From contig NZ_LN849456.1 in NCBI RefSeq assembly GCF_900070355.1, positions 1,674,001 through 1,738,000 of the forward strand: 64,000 bases of DNA, written 5' to 3'. Within the stretch, counting starts at the first letter, position 1; each line of letters starts with the position of its first letter. The stretch is from Devriesea agamarum. Its GTDB lineage: Bacteria; Actinomycetota; Actinomycetes; Actinomycetales; Dermabacteraceae. Both the position numbers and the translations under genes were made by a program. Shown here in pieces: positions 1 to 9,727 of the stretch. Under the pieces are notes generated by a model. That model saw only the letters and a list, made by a program, of their open reading frames with translations, was not told the DNA's origin and made no database searches.

Positions 1-2
1 GG

Positions 3-395
3 GAACAGGCCGCACAAATGATTCTCAAGGAAGCGGTGGCGAACGGCGTGTTTTCTATCGCCTCGTTCCACGACTTTGGTGGCACACCGTCGCGCGCACG
101 GCTGCACGCGGTGTTTTCGAGGATGCATACCTTGGGTGTAGATGCATGGAAAGTGGCAGTGACCCCGGGCGATGCGAATGACGTGCTGCGCATGCTCACG
201 GTGTGCCGCGAGGTGACCGTGCAGAATCCGAAAGTTCCGGTGATCGCGATTTCGATGGGCTCGCTAGGTGTGGTGACCCGCATTGCCGGGCATGTGTTCG
301 GCAGTGCCGCCACATTTGCCGCATTGGGTGATGCCGCGAGCGCCCCGGGGCAGCTGGACGCGGATCGTCTCTGTGAGGCATTGGATTTGTTCTGA
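3..395 (+). CDS. aroD: 3-dehydroquinate dehydratase type I, 3' part (AroD)
   Basis: Only the C-terminal ~130 residues are in the window; the reading frame is open from the left edge. The enzyme converts 3-dehydroquinate to 3-dehydroshikimate in the shikimate pathway through a Schiff-base lysine. What is visible is the end of the type I barrel: a WKVAVTP strand matching the KIA/KVA segment that carries the catalytic Lys, then VIAISMGSLGVVTRIAG, a FGSAATFA segment and SAPGQ, the family's C-terminal signature that closes over substrate carboxylate. The gene ends 134 bases before the convergent groEL gene, with a strong hairpin between them. The start and N-terminal half cannot be judged. Confidence in the family is high from the C-terminal motif string. 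Confidence 0.9.
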   Translation, partial: EQAAQMILKEAVANGVFSIASFHDFGGTPSRARLHAVFSRMHTLGVDAWKVAVTPGDANDVLRMLTVCREVTVQNPKVPVIAISMGSLGVVTRIAGHVFGSAATFAALGDAASAPGQLDADRLCEALDLF

Positions 396-462
396 CCAGC
401 CCTTAGCGGAAGCGCGCCACACCACCATTCACAACAACCGCGCCCTACCAAATCTCCATATG

Positions 463-500
463 GCAATGCCCCGGCCACCATAGGGTGACCGGGGCATTGC
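463..500. terminator. Bidirectional hairpin terminator between aroD and groEL
   Basis: Arms 463-479 (GCAATGCCCCGGCCACC) and 484-500 pair with one C-A mismatch around a 4-base loop. It sits between convergent aroD and groEL and could end transcription from both sides. There is no clear T-run. Confidence 0.75.
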
Positions 501-528
501 GCCTACGGGCGTGAAGCGCCGGGGCCGA

Positions 529-2142
<1,614 letters not shown>

Positions 2143-2439
2143 TCAGCCCTGGACGATCGCGAGGATGTCGCGGGAGCCGAGGATCAGCAGCTCTTCGTTG
2201 CCGTACTTCACCTCGGTGCCGCCGTACTTGCTGAAGATGACCTTGTCGCCGACCTTGACGTCCATGGGGACGCGCTCGCCCTTGTCGTCGAAACGTCCGT
2301 CACCGACGGCGATGACCTCGCCCTCCTGCGGCTTCTCCTTGGCAGTGTCCGGGATAACCAGGCCGGAGGCCGTGGTGCGCTCCGCCTCCAGCGGGCGAAC
2401 AACGACGCGGTCCTCGAGGGGCTTGATGGAGACCGACAT
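2143..2439 (-). CDS. groES: Co-chaperonin GroES (10 kDa)
   Basis: Heptameric lid of the GroEL chamber. The chosen ATG gives [20 protein letters not shown] and 98 residues, the family's usual size; a longer open frame upstream was rejected because the family begins here and a GGAGAGG ribosome site lies just before. Visible motifs include the mobile loop [19 protein letters not shown] and the barrel strand [18 protein letters not shown]. It is the first gene of the groES-groEL operon. The leader of nearly 200 bases contains a promoter wrapped by two CIRCE operators. Confidence 0.97.
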   Translation of the reverse strand: MSVSIKPLEDRVVVRPLEAERTTASGLVIPDTAKEKPQEGEVIAVGDGRFDDKGERVPMDVKVGDKVIFSKYGGTEVKYGNEELLILGSRDILAIVQG

Positions 2440-2582
2440 GCGACCTCTCCTTCGTGACTCGGTGAAACGATGTCTTGATGTCTTTGTGTCTTGTAGACAA
2501 AAGAGGTGGACGAAACGGGTGCTTCGTCGAGGAGTCCTTACGTGGTCGTCGTCGCGGTGCCAACCCCGAAGACTCCGGGTCG

Positions 2583-2609
2583 TTGGCACTCTCACCGTGA
2601 GACTGCCAA
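2583..2609. promoter_or_regulatory. CIRCE operator, proximal copy
   Basis: TTGGCACTC, 9-base spacer, GACTGCCAA. The canonical heat-shock element bound by HrcA is TTAGCACTC-N9-GAGTGCTAA, so the left arm has one change and the right arm two. It lies just downstream of the predicted groES transcription start. Confidence 0.8.
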
Positions 2610-2617
2610 CGCAATCC

Positions 2618-2646
2618 AATCTAAAGCCAGATTGGCACTCGCGCAA
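2618..2646 (-). promoter_or_regulatory. Predicted sigma-70-type promoter of groES-groEL
   Basis: On the minus strand, TTGCGC (2646-2641) and TAGATT (2623-2618) are separated by 17 bases. The -35 box falls inside the spacer of the distal CIRCE and the start site would fall next to the proximal CIRCE, a layout that would allow direct repression by HrcA. Confidence 0.55.
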
Positions 2647-2658
2647 GGTGAGTGCTAA
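2632..2658. promoter_or_regulatory. CIRCE operator, distal copy
   Basis: TTGGCACTC, 9-base spacer, GAGTGCTAA. The right arm is a perfect match to the canonical CIRCE and the left arm has one change. It overlaps the predicted -35 box. The remaining sequence to 2906 shows no further gene or site that I can support. Confidence 0.92.
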
Positions 2659-2906
2659 CTATCCCCGCTTCAACCGCTACCCAATCGCTACCCGATTGCT
2701 CGCGACTGATGCGCCACAGATCACGACTGGAGGGCAATACGTCCCGCTGTGACGCACCTCCCCCCAAAAAATCTCACGATATGGAATGTCGCGTCTTATT
2801 CACGAGCGCATACCGGTCACGAAACCATAGCGTTAATACCGAGACGCACCGGCGATCCCGGGCCTCACCAGCACTAACCGACCATCACTAGGAGTGACCC
2901 TTCATC

Positions 2907-3089
2907 ATGATGCTCAAGACCAACAAGAAGCATGCGAACCGCCGGGAGCTGCGCCTGCTCGACGTTCTGCGCCGCCGTTCCAGCCGTCCCGTTGCTGGCC
3001 CGACCGACGGACAAACCGGCACCACGTACTCGCACCTCCTGAACGCGCGCTCCGGCCAACCCATCGGAAGCTTTTCCATCCCCCGCTGA
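2907..3089 (+). CDS. Small basic hypothetical protein (60 aa)
   Basis: Unrecognised. It begins MMLKTNKKHANRRELRLLDVLRRR, strongly basic, and ends with GQPIGSFSIPR; no membrane segment or known motif is visible. An AGGAG lies at 2890-2894, 12 bases before the first ATG, which is longer than usual spacing. It stands alone between the groE control region and the convergent molybdopterin operon. It could be a real small protein or a chance frame in GC-rich DNA. Confidence 0.35.
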   Translation: MMLKTNKKHANRRELRLLDVLRRRSSRPVAGPTDGQTGTTYSHLLNARSGQPIGSFSIPR

Positions 3090-3136
3090 GGCCACCTAAG
3101 CCGTTTCAGTCCGTACCCCAAGCCAACTCAGACGAC

Positions 3137-3180
3137 CTACAAGCCCACTCAAACGGACTAACAGCCATGCGGGCTTGTAG
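3137..3180. terminator. Stem-loop between the small ORF and moaE
   Basis: CTACAAGCCC (3137-3146) and GGGCTTGTAG (3171-3180) are a perfect 10-base inverted repeat with a 24-base loop. It sits downstream of the minus-strand moa operon and of the plus-strand small ORF. The long loop and absent T-run make termination uncertain. Confidence 0.35.
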
Positions 3181-3283
3181 CACTGACTAGCTGCATCCAA
3201 CCAAAGCTGCCGACCGACGCCCCGCCAAGAACGTCCGAGCCGTCCAGACACCTCCTACACGACAGCTCGTACGAGACACCTCC

Positions 3284-3916
3284 TTATTCGAGAGCACCAA
3301 CCCATTCGCTTGAGCCATCCGTAAACGCCTGCTCCTTCCATATGGGCAGGCGTTTTTTCACGGTATCAACGAGGTCATCGCATGCAATAAACGCCAGTTT
3401 GCGATGGGCGGCAGCCACCGCGCAGGCGAGCGCCGTCTCCCCCACACTCAGCGTGCCCACCCGGTGCGCCAGTGCCAAGATCACTCCTGGGTAGCGTGTA
3501 GCTACCTCCCGGGCCACCTCTTCGATGACCTCCTGGGCGCTCGGGTGCGCGCTATAGACCAGACGCACCACACCGCGTCCCTCATCGTGGTCGCGCACAG
3601 CACCGTCGAAGGTGACCACGGCACCGCACCGCGGATCAATCACCATACTCGCCATCCGCATGGTGGAAATCTCGTCGGTGGTGACCTGTGTGTACCGGAT
3701 TCTCTCCGCGATATCTCCGAACGCAGGATCACCCGGATGCCCAAGCACTGCCACATCCGTCATCTGTGTACCACTGCGGTCGGCGTGATTCTTCTCGGCC
3801 GTAGCATCTTGATCTGTATCGCGGTCGTGCTCGGCCACACCATTCTCCCGCCCGGCAAGGCCTTTATTCTCCCGCCCGACATGGCCTTTCTCGCTCACAT
3901 GGTCGTGCTGGGTCAT
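3284..3916 (-). CDS. moaE: Molybdopterin synthase large subunit MoaE, with N-terminal extension
   Basis: Large catalytic subunit that, with thiocarboxylated MoaD, converts cyclic pyranopterin monophosphate to molybdopterin. The conserved part begins near residue 65 and contains CGAVVTFDGAVRDHDEG, LALAHRVGTLSVGETALAC and IPIWKEQ-like LPIWKEQAFTDGSSEWVG, the family's active-site and C-terminal signatures. The first ~51 residues are an extra hydrophilic stretch rich in His, Asp, Glu and Gly, with an imperfect internal repeat (GHVGRENKG / AGRENG). An internal ATG at 3763 would give a normal-length MoaE, but I see no good ribosome site there, while the ATG at 3916 shares a base with the mogA stop (TGATG), pointing to translational coupling. 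Last gene of moeA-moaC-mogA-moaE. Confidence 0.9.
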   Translation of the reverse strand: MTQHDHVSEKGHVGRENKGLAGRENGVAEHDRDTDQDATAEKNHADRSGTQMTDVAVLGHPGDPAFGDIAERIRYTQVTTDEISTMRMASMVIDPRCGAVVTFDGAVRDHDEGRGVVRLVYSAHPSAQEVIEEVAREVATRYPGVILALAHRVGTLSVGETALACAVAAAHRKLAFIACDDLVDTVKKRLPIWKEQAFTDGSSEWVGALE

Positions 3917-4407
3917 CAGTGCCCTCCCCCTCGGAACTGGTCGTACACATGCGCCAGAATCGGCTCCAGCACACTGATTCCATCGCGGACACCGCCTCGC
4001 GACCCGGGCAGGTTCACCACCAGGGTGCGCCCCGCAGTACCAGCAATGCCTCGGCTCAAAATAGCAGCCGGAGTCTTACTCGCCCCGAGGGCTCGAATAG
4101 CCTCGGGGATTCCGGGAAGCTGCCTGTCTAGAAACGGCAGGGTCTGTTCCGGGGTGACATCAGAGGGTGAGATCCCCGTTCCGCCGGAGGTGATGAGCAG
4201 ATCGACCTGTTCATCCAGGCCCGTCTTCACCGCCTCGCCGACGGCGGGACCATCTGGAACCACCACGGGCGCAGGCACACGGTAGCCGAGTTCGCTGAGC
4301 CACGCCGTGAGAATGGGACCGGTTCGGTCCTCGTATGTACCATCGGCGGCACGGGTCGACGCAATCACGACCAGCGCCCGACGGCTATCTCCGCCCTCGA
4401 CATTCAC
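3916..4407 (-). CDS. mogA: Molybdopterin adenylyltransferase (MogA/MoaB family)
   Basis: Adenylates molybdopterin before MoeA inserts molybdate. The 163-residue protein shows the MoCF-binding fold: an [21 protein letters not shown] start, the [20 protein letters not shown] loop (near residues 70-90), and [16 protein letters not shown] near residue 135. The name could be mogA or moaB; in actinobacteria both labels are used for this position. The start overlaps the moaC stop by 4 bases and the stop overlaps the moaE start, so all four genes are likely translated from one message. Confidence 0.9.
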   Translation of the reverse strand: MNVEGGDSRRALVVIASTRAADGTYEDRTGPILTAWLSELGYRVPAPVVVPDGPAVGEAVKTGLDEQVDLLITSGGTGISPSDVTPEQTLPFLDRQLPGIPEAIRALGASKTPAAILSRGIAGTAGRTLVVNLPGSRGGVRDGISVLEPILAHVYDQFRGGGH

Positions 4408-4937
4408 GACGTCTCCTCCAGCGACCAGTCCCCGCTTTTGCCCCCGGACTTGGCAAGCACCTCGATATCGGTGATCCGCGCGTGCTTATCGACGGCCTTA
4501 ATCATGTCGTAGAGGGTGAGCGCCGCCGTGCTGACCGCTGTCAGCGCTTCCATTTCCACACCGGTGCGCGAGCTGGTGCGCACAGTCGCTCGAATCTCCA
4601 CCTGGTCACCGTCCGGGGCGAAGTCCACCGTGATGGCGCCAAGTGGCAGTGGATGGCACAGCGGAATCAGATCGCTAGTGCGCTTGGCCCCCAAAATCCC
4701 TGCGATCCGAGCGACCGGCAGAGCCTCCCCCTTAGGCAAGTCGCCGTCAGCGATCCTCTGCACAACATCCGTCCTGGTCAGGAGTCGGGCCCGGGCTGTG
4801 GCTTGGCGCGAGGTCACGGCTTTGGCGGTCACATCGACCATGTGCGCCGACCCATCGCCCCGGACGTGACTCAAACCTCCGCTGCCCGCCGGTTTAGTCA
4901 CGGGCGTCTCATCTGGACGCGGAATTGTTGACGTCAT
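4404..4937 (-). CDS. moaC: Cyclic pyranopterin monophosphate synthase MoaC
   Basis: Converts the MoaA product (3',8-cyclo-7,8-dihydro-GTP) to cyclic pyranopterin monophosphate. The 177-residue protein carries the family motifs: [18 protein letters not shown], then [24 protein letters not shown] (the LCHPLPL His region), [20 protein letters not shown] and [10 protein letters not shown], followed by the C-terminal KSGGKSGDW signature. It overlaps moeA upstream and mogA downstream by 4 bases each. Its partner MoaA is encoded divergently at 6647. Confidence 0.95.
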   Translation of the reverse strand: MTSTIPRPDETPVTKPAGSGGLSHVRGDGSAHMVDVTAKAVTSRQATARARLLTRTDVVQRIADGDLPKGEALPVARIAGILGAKRTSDLIPLCHPLPLGAITVDFAPDGDQVEIRATVRTSSRTGVEMEALTAVSTAALTLYDMIKAVDKHARITDIEVLAKSGGKSGDWSLEETS

Positions 4938-6304
4938 CCCAGAATCCTTACATCGACCTCGTCGCCGTCGCGCAGAATAGTCACGTCGGCGGGAACCCGG
5001 ATTAAACAGTTTGAATCAGCAAAAGCACCGAGCAAGTGCGATGAGGGGCCTCCGACCAGGGACACCCCATCCCCAGCGACCCGGGCACGCCGCCACTGCA
5101 CCAAACCCTCCGGTGAGGTCACCGTCCCCTCGGGAAGTCGCAGCGGTAGCCGGGCAAGAACCCGGCCAGAAGTTCCGCCGCGCAGGGCCGGTCGGACGAA
5201 CAGTTCGACGCTGAGCAGGGCCGAGACCGGGTTACCCGGAAGAGCGATCCACGGAATCTGAGCTGCCCCGAGCGTCACCGTGCCGAGCCCCTGGGGACCG
5301 CCCGGTTGCATTCCGACCCGGGTGAAGGTGAGGTCGATAGCAGGCTTACCCGGGAGCTGTGCCGCTTGCTTCACCACTTCAAACGCCCCGGCGCTCACGC
5401 CACCCGAGCTCACCACCAGGTCAATCATGCCGGTGTAGGTGCCGATCAGTTCGCGCAAAGCCATCGGGTCATCGCTGACCACTTCGCTTGCGATCACTTC
5501 GGCGCCCATATCTTCCAGCATTGCCCTGATCCCGGTGGTGTTCGCATCGAACGCCAAACCGTCAGTGCGCAGAGCACCCGGGGCGACGAGTTCGGTGCCG
5601 GTGGACAGCACGAGCACTCGCCGTGGCCTGACCACTTCGACTTCGCTGATCCCGCAGGAGGCCAGCAGAGCTAACCGAGAGGGGGTGAGCCGGTCCCCGG
5701 CAGCGACCAAGTTCGCACCCGCGTGTGTGTCTGAACCGCGACGGCGAACATAGAGGCCTGCCAGCGGTTTATTCATCATCTCGACGGGGATGCGCAGCTC
5801 CACCCGGTCAGCTGCCTCGTGTGAAAACCGTCCGAGTGCTGAGCATTCGACGGGAATGACGCAGTCGGCACCGTGCGGCATGGCGGCACCGGTCATAATG
5901 GGCGCGGCGTGCCCGGGGGGAAGATCGACAGGCGGTGCCCCAGCTGGGGTCATGCTCGCCAGCGGAAGATCAATCCGATAGGCCGTGGCGTCAGAGGTCA
6001 GCACCCCGCGCGCACTCGACGAATCTTGGGTCACCATGCCGTTGTCGAGCAGCGTCGGCAGATCCTCCGCGCGCACCGCGTAGCCGTCCATGGCGGAGTT
6101 ATCCACACCAGGCACGTCGACCGACGAGGTGATTTCATCCCACGCGCAGCGACCGAGCGCTGCGCTCAGGGGCAGAGTCAATGGCTCTCGTGAGGATGCG
6201 AGCAGGGCCCGCACTCGATCCGCATAGGTGTCGATATCCTCTCGTGCGGTGTCCGCTGGCACGCCTTGGCGCGCAGACGAATGGCGCGCAGTCGAGTGGT
6301 GCAT
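4934..6304 (-). CDS. moeA: Molybdopterin molybdenumtransferase MoeA (copy 1)
   Basis: Inserts molybdate into adenylated molybdopterin. Motifs typical of a functional MoeA are present: [16 protein letters not shown] near residue 70, an [18 protein letters not shown] segment, [24 protein letters not shown], and [12 protein letters not shown] near residue 365. The first ~18 residues ([16 protein letters not shown]) are an unconserved His/Ser/Arg-rich tail, so a start further in is possible. First gene of the minus-strand moeA-moaC-mogA-moaE operon, divergent from moaA. A second, more divergent MoeA is encoded at 29602-30945. Confidence 0.93.
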   Translation of the reverse strand: MHHSTARHSSARQGVPADTAREDIDTYADRVRALLASSREPLTLPLSAALGRCAWDEITSSVDVPGVDNSAMDGYAVRAEDLPTLLDNGMVTQDSSSARGVLTSDATAYRIDLPLASMTPAGAPPVDLPPGHAAPIMTGAAMPHGADCVIPVECSALGRFSHEAADRVELRIPVEMMNKPLAGLYVRRRGSDTHAGANLVAAGDRLTPSRLALLASCGISEVEVVRPRRVLVLSTGTELVAPGALRTDGLAFDANTTGIRAMLEDMGAEVIASEVVSDDPMALRELIGTYTGMIDLVVSSGGVSAGAFEVVKQAAQLPGKPAIDLTFTRVGMQPGGPQGLGTVTLGAAQIPWIALPGNPVSALLSVELFVRPALRGGTSGRVLARLPLRLPEGTVTSPEGLVQWRRARVAGDGVSLVGGPSSHLLGAFADSNCLIRVPADVTILRDGDEVDVRILG

Positions 6305-6646
6305 AGTTAAACCTCACAGACGTCGGGGAACCGAGCGGCGGATGAGCGGGTAACACTTCCCATCATGGCACTTTCGTCGCGCCATGATCATCACAGCAAG
6401 TGGTGCCGTTACCGCCTCCATGAGCAGCGGCGTGGTGCTCCCGTTGCCTGACATGACGGCTATCCAGGTGATCAGTGCCTTGATCGTCACAGTGAGTAAG
6501 GAACAGATCAGACCTTTTCACTGCCCATCAGGATCGACGTGAGGATGCTCATCTCTCCGCGACCGCGCGCCTCGCTATGCTGGGGAGGCATCGCACAACG
6601 AGGGCGAGCCGACAGCAACCACCATGAAGAACCGTGAGGAGGTCGG
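6305..6646. other. Intergenic region between divergent moeA and moaA
   Basis: Control region for both molybdopterin transcription units. It holds one clear inverted repeat (6362-6388, listed separately) close to moeA. A strong GAGGAGGT ribosome site for moaA ends a few bases before 6647. I do not see a convincing -35/-10 pair or a Moco riboswitch fold. Confidence 0.6.
6362..6388. promoter_or_regulatory. Inverted repeat upstream of moeA (possible operator)
   Basis: ATCATGGC (6362-6369) and GCCATGAT (6381-6388) are perfect 8-base inverted arms around an 11-base spacer, about 60 bases before the moeA start. The geometry fits a dimeric repressor site, but I cannot name the regulator. Confidence 0.4.
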
Positions 6647-7783
6647 ATGCCCCGCAAGCGTGTCGAGCTGGGAATGCCGCGCATGTCGCGCAGCGTTGAC
6701 CCGGTCACTATACCCGGACGGTCTTTGCCGCATGACGGCACTGGCGATGAGCGCACCCGCCCTGCGTCATCGGGTCTTGTCGATACGTATGGGCGCACCG
6801 CTACCGATCTGCGGGTTTCGCTGACGGACTTCTGCAATTTGCGTTGCACTTACTGCATGCCAGCTCAGGGGTTAGATTTTCTGCGCAAAAACCAGTTGAT
6901 GAGCACTGATGAAATCGTTCGGCTCGTCGATATTGCGGTTCATCATCTCGGCGTTCAGCAGGTGCGGTTTACCGGCGGGGAACCGCTCACTCGACCTGAA
7001 CTACCCGAGATCCTCTCGGCGGTTGCGTCGCTATCGCCGCGTCCTGATCTATCGCTGACCACAAATGCGATTGGTTTGGATACCCGCGCCGAGGCGCTGC
7101 GCCAGGCGGGGCTCAACCGGGTCAATGTGTCGCTGGATTCCGTGGTGTCCGAAACTTTCGAGCGTCTGACCCGCCGTCCGCTGCTGCACCGGGTTCTGGA
7201 TGGGATCGACGGGGCGCTGGCTGCGGGGCTTACGCCGCTGAAGGTGAATGCGGTCCTCATGCCGGGAATCAACGATCATGAAGCCGCTGATCTTCTGGCG
7301 TGGTGCCTCGACCGCGGTCTGCAACTGCGCTTTATTGAGCAGATGCCTTTAGACGCGGGGCATACTTGGCAGCGGCGTCAGATTGTGACGGCGTCCGATG
7401 TGCTGGACCTGCTGTCGCAGCGTTTTACCCTCACTGCCCATTCAGCTCCACGCAATGGCTCACCCGCGGAACTGTTCGATGTCCGGCAGGCAGGTAGCTC
7501 GACGAGTGATCCGGTGCTGGGGCAGGTTGGCGTGATTGCCTCTGTGACCCGTCCGTTCTGCGGCGATTGCCGACGCACCCGGCTCACTGCCGAAGGCCGC
7601 GTGCGCACCTGCTTGTTTGCGCGCGAGGAAACAGATCTGCTTACCTCGCTGCGGTCCGGGGCTAGCGACACGGAGATCGCTGATCTGTGGCGCCTCGCTC
7701 ACTGGGGCAAACAGGCTGGTCACGGTATGAATCGTGAGGACTTCGTGCAGCCTGAGCGGCCAATGAGCGCAATTGGCGGGTAA
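6647..7783 (+). CDS. moaA: GTP 3',8-cyclase MoaA
   Basis: Radical-SAM enzyme that carries out the first step of molybdopterin synthesis, cyclising GTP. The N-terminal [4Fe-4S] motif is CNLRCTYC (near residue 66), followed by FTGGEPLTRPEL, the SAM-contact segment. The C-terminal second cluster ligands appear as CGDC and a further Cys in GRVRTC, and the protein ends in GG, the double glycine that MoaA proteins insert into the active site. The first ~50 residues are an unconserved extension, but the GAGGAGGT site directly before 6647 supports this start. moaD follows 77 bases later on the same strand; the moeA operon is divergent. Confidence 0.96.
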   Translation: MPRKRVELGMPRMSRSVDPVTIPGRSLPHDGTGDERTRPASSGLVDTYGRTATDLRVSLTDFCNLRCTYCMPAQGLDFLRKNQLMSTDEIVRLVDIAVHHLGVQQVRFTGGEPLTRPELPEILSAVASLSPRPDLSLTTNAIGLDTRAEALRQAGLNRVNVSLDSVVSETFERLTRRPLLHRVLDGIDGALAAGLTPLKVNAVLMPGINDHEAADLLAWCLDRGLQLRFIEQMPLDAGHTWQRRQIVTASDVLDLLSQRFTLTAHSAPRNGSPAELFDVRQAGSSTSDPVLGQVGVIASVTRPFCGDCRRTRLTAEGRVRTCLFAREETDLLTSLRSGASDTEIADLWRLAHWGKQAGHGMNREDFVQPERPMSAIGG

Positions 7784-7860
7784 CCCGCCGTGCACCGCAT
7801 CCCTCTTCGTACCGCACCCGCCGTCATGGCGTCCGTCGAGACAGACCCAAGGAGCCTCCC

Positions 7861-8118
7861 ATGCCCGCTGTAAACCTCCGCTTTTTCGCTGCCGCCGCCG
7901 CGACGATGCGCACCGACGAACTATCCGTTGACGCCTGCACACTCGGCGACGCCTTATCGGCGGCCAAGGCTCACGGCGAGGCGAACGGTGACTCCACCGC
8001 CGCCACGGTGATTGACCGGTCTAGCTACCTGCTTAACCGCGTCTCGTGCGCTGACCTGACCACTGGACTCTCCAACGGGGACCAGATCGACGTTTTGCCG
8101 CCTTTTGCGGGTGGGTGA
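7861..8118 (+). CDS. moaD: Molybdopterin synthase small subunit MoaD
   Basis: Ubiquitin-like sulfur carrier. The 85-residue protein starts MPAVNLRFFAAAAATM and ends in DVLPPFAGG, whose terminal Gly-Gly is adenylated by MoeB-type E1 protein and converted to thiocarboxylate. A GGAGCC ribosome site precedes the ATG. Its partner large subunit MoaE lies at 3284-3916 and the likely activating enzyme at 19162-20340, so the full synthase pathway is inside this window. Confidence 0.95.
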   Translation: MPAVNLRFFAAAAATMRTDELSVDACTLGDALSAAKAHGEANGDSTAATVIDRSSYLLNRVSCADLTTGLSNGDQIDVLPPFAGG

Positions 8119-8222
8119 GTGCGCCCACGCGCGAGGTTGGCATGGGTTGGCATCACTTCGCTAGGCCCCATGTCGATCAAGCCCCGCATCACCGCACGAT
8201 CCGTCTGTCACCCCAGGACATA

Positions 8223-8260
8223 TTTGCCGATTCGGCAAACCTGATTGCCAATCCGGTTTC
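8223..8260. promoter_or_regulatory. Two operator-like sites spaced 21 bp before the DUF2938 gene
   Basis: 8223-8239 is a perfect palindrome, TTTGCCGA-T-TCGGCAAA. 8244-8259 repeats its left part as TTGCCAATCCGG. The TTGCC starts are 21 bases apart, two helical turns. The convergent XRE-cupin regulator at 8802-9380 is the obvious candidate to bind here; that is inference. Confidence 0.5.
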
Positions 8261-8305
8261 CTCCTAGCGACGGTAGGTTCCCACTACCAAAACTAGGAGC
8301 ACAGC

Positions 8306-8839
8306 ATGCGACTTTCACAGGGTCAGATCTGCCAGGCGATCATCGTGGGGGTCGGAGCGACCGCCGTTATGGACGCAACGGCTGAGGTACTTCGACGCAC
8401 CCGCGGGACTCGTTCCCTGGACTATGCACTGGTAGGGCGATGGCTCGGCCACATGAAGCGCGGCCAATTCCGCCACGACTCCATCAGCGCAGCGCAACCC
8501 GTCCCCCACGAACGCGCCCTCGGATGGAGTGCCCACTACGGGATTGGCGCGAGTTTCGCGGTGACCATGGCCGCAATCAAACCTCAGCTGCTCGACCGGC
8601 CCAAGCTGCTTCCAGCAGTCACGATGGGTCTCGCCACACTAGCGGCACCGTGGTTCCTCATGCAGCCAGCCTTCGGATTCGGTGTGGCCGCCTCGAAGAC
8701 ACCAAACCCCGCCCAAGCTCGTCTCGGGAGCATCCGCGCACACGGAGCCTACGGAGTAGGACTGTGGCTGTCCGGAATCGCGTGCACGCGGGCTCACCGC
8801 CTCATCTCGACCCCATCCCCTCACCGTCGGGCCCTATGA
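8306..8839 (+). CDS. DUF2938 family membrane protein
   Basis: Predicted inner-membrane protein of unknown function, 177 residues. Hydrophobic segments lie near residues 8-25, 70-90, 95-120 and 140-160. The family signature is visible in the second half: WFLMQPAFGFGVAASKTPNPAQARLGSIRAHGAYGVGLW. An AGGAG lies just before the ATG. Its 3' end overlaps the convergent XRE-cupin gene by 38 bases; I believe these two families are often adjacent, which suggests the regulator controls this gene. Confidence 0.8.
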   Translation: MRLSQGQICQAIIVGVGATAVMDATAEVLRRTRGTRSLDYALVGRWLGHMKRGQFRHDSISAAQPVPHERALGWSAHYGIGASFAVTMAAIKPQLLDRPKLLPAVTMGLATLAAPWFLMQPAFGFGVAASKTPNPAQARLGSIRAHGAYGVGLWLSGIACTRAHRLISTPSPHRRAL

Positions 8840-9380
8840 GGTGCATTCGCTGGCCTTGCAAACCGAGCAGACTTAAGACTTCCACGGGAGCGGAGCCAGT
8901 GCTTCCAAACCAGTGCGGGGTGCGGGTGTCGAATTCCGCCGCTTGCCCAGGACTCAGAACCTGGTCATAGTCGCCGACAATCAGTCTGAGGTCCCCAGAC
9001 AGCACATACAGCCACTCATAGCCTTCATGACGGCACAGGTGTGGCGTGTTCCTCGTCGTCGGAAAAACCATCTTCACGGCCTGCTGAGGCCCGGGCACAT
9101 GGGTTAGAGGGATGACCGTTATTCCGTTGCGCCGCACCGGGCGTGGGTGCACCCGAGGATCTCCAACTGCGGGTGCACCCACAAGATCATCTAGCGGCAC
9201 TCCATAGACCCGAGATAACGGCAGGAGTAGCTCCAGGGTTGGCTTGCGCCCACCAGATTCCAGCCGCGACAGCGTCGAGACTGAGATCCCCGTGGTCCGG
9301 GCGAGCTCGTCCAAGGTGATGCCGCGCGCGTGCCGAACGCTGCGCAGACGCCGCCCAACTTCTCCGATCAGATCACCCAA
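8802..9380 (-). CDS. XRE-family transcriptional regulator with C-terminal cupin domain
   Basis: The N-terminal helix-turn-helix (residues ~8-62) reads GRRLRSVRHARGITLDELARTTGIS followed by STLSRLESGGRKPTLELLLPLSRVYGV, a classic XRE domain. Residues ~95-185 form a small cupin: HLCRHEGYEWLYVLSGDLRL, then LSPGQAAEFDTRTPHWFGS, where His and Glu residues could bind a metal or small ligand. Such proteins usually sense a metabolite and repress a nearby gene. It runs convergently into the DUF2938 gene, whose promoter region carries two palindromic sites. Ligand unknown. Confidence 0.88.
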   Translation of the reverse strand: MGDLIGEVGRRLRSVRHARGITLDELARTTGISVSTLSRLESGGRKPTLELLLPLSRVYGVPLDDLVGAPAVGDPRVHPRPVRRNGITVIPLTHVPGPQQAVKMVFPTTRNTPHLCRHEGYEWLYVLSGDLRLIVGDYDQVLSPGQAAEFDTRTPHWFGSTGSAPVEVLSLLGLQGQRMHLIGPDGEGMGSR

Positions 9381-9727
9381 AACTCTCCTCCGTCACCCAT
9401 CCACAGGCATGATGCCTATCACTTAGCTGCCCCTAAGTCGGCTAACAAACCTCCCACAGCGCGGTCCTAAGCCCGACATGGCCCACAGCCGGGACCTTAG
9501 ACCTCAATAAATCCCCTGGTCGAAGCTAAAAAAAGCTAGCTTATACCACAGTCAAGTCCCTCCCCGTCTTTCAGCTCGCTTTAATAAACCCGGGTGGACC
9601 CTGAAAAGATCACCGTGTCCGGTCGCAGAACCCCTCCTCCGGACTGTCGCGGTCCCGCGACATCGATCGTTTTCTACACCGGACGCACCCCGAGTGCGTC
9701 CAACTCATGAGAGCCCCGGAGGATCAC
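9381..9727. other. Intergenic region upstream of narK
   Basis: Separates the XRE regulator (minus) from narK (plus). An imperfect stem can form between GGTCCTAAG near 9460 and CTTAGACC near 9500, and a run AAGCTAAAAAAAGCTAGCTT lies near 9525-9545. I looked for an FNR/Crp-type TTGAT-N4-ATCAA site and did not find one. No promoter boxes are convincing. Confidence 0.5.

Noticed and set aside
6384-6542. 52-codon plus-strand frame in the moeA/moaA gap (starts MIITASGAVTAS)
   Set aside because: No ribosome site, no recognised pattern, and it overlaps the inverted repeat and expected moeA promoter; could be chance.
9381-9727. FNR/Crp-type box before narK
   Set aside because: No TTGAT-N4-ATCAA or close variant was found by eye.
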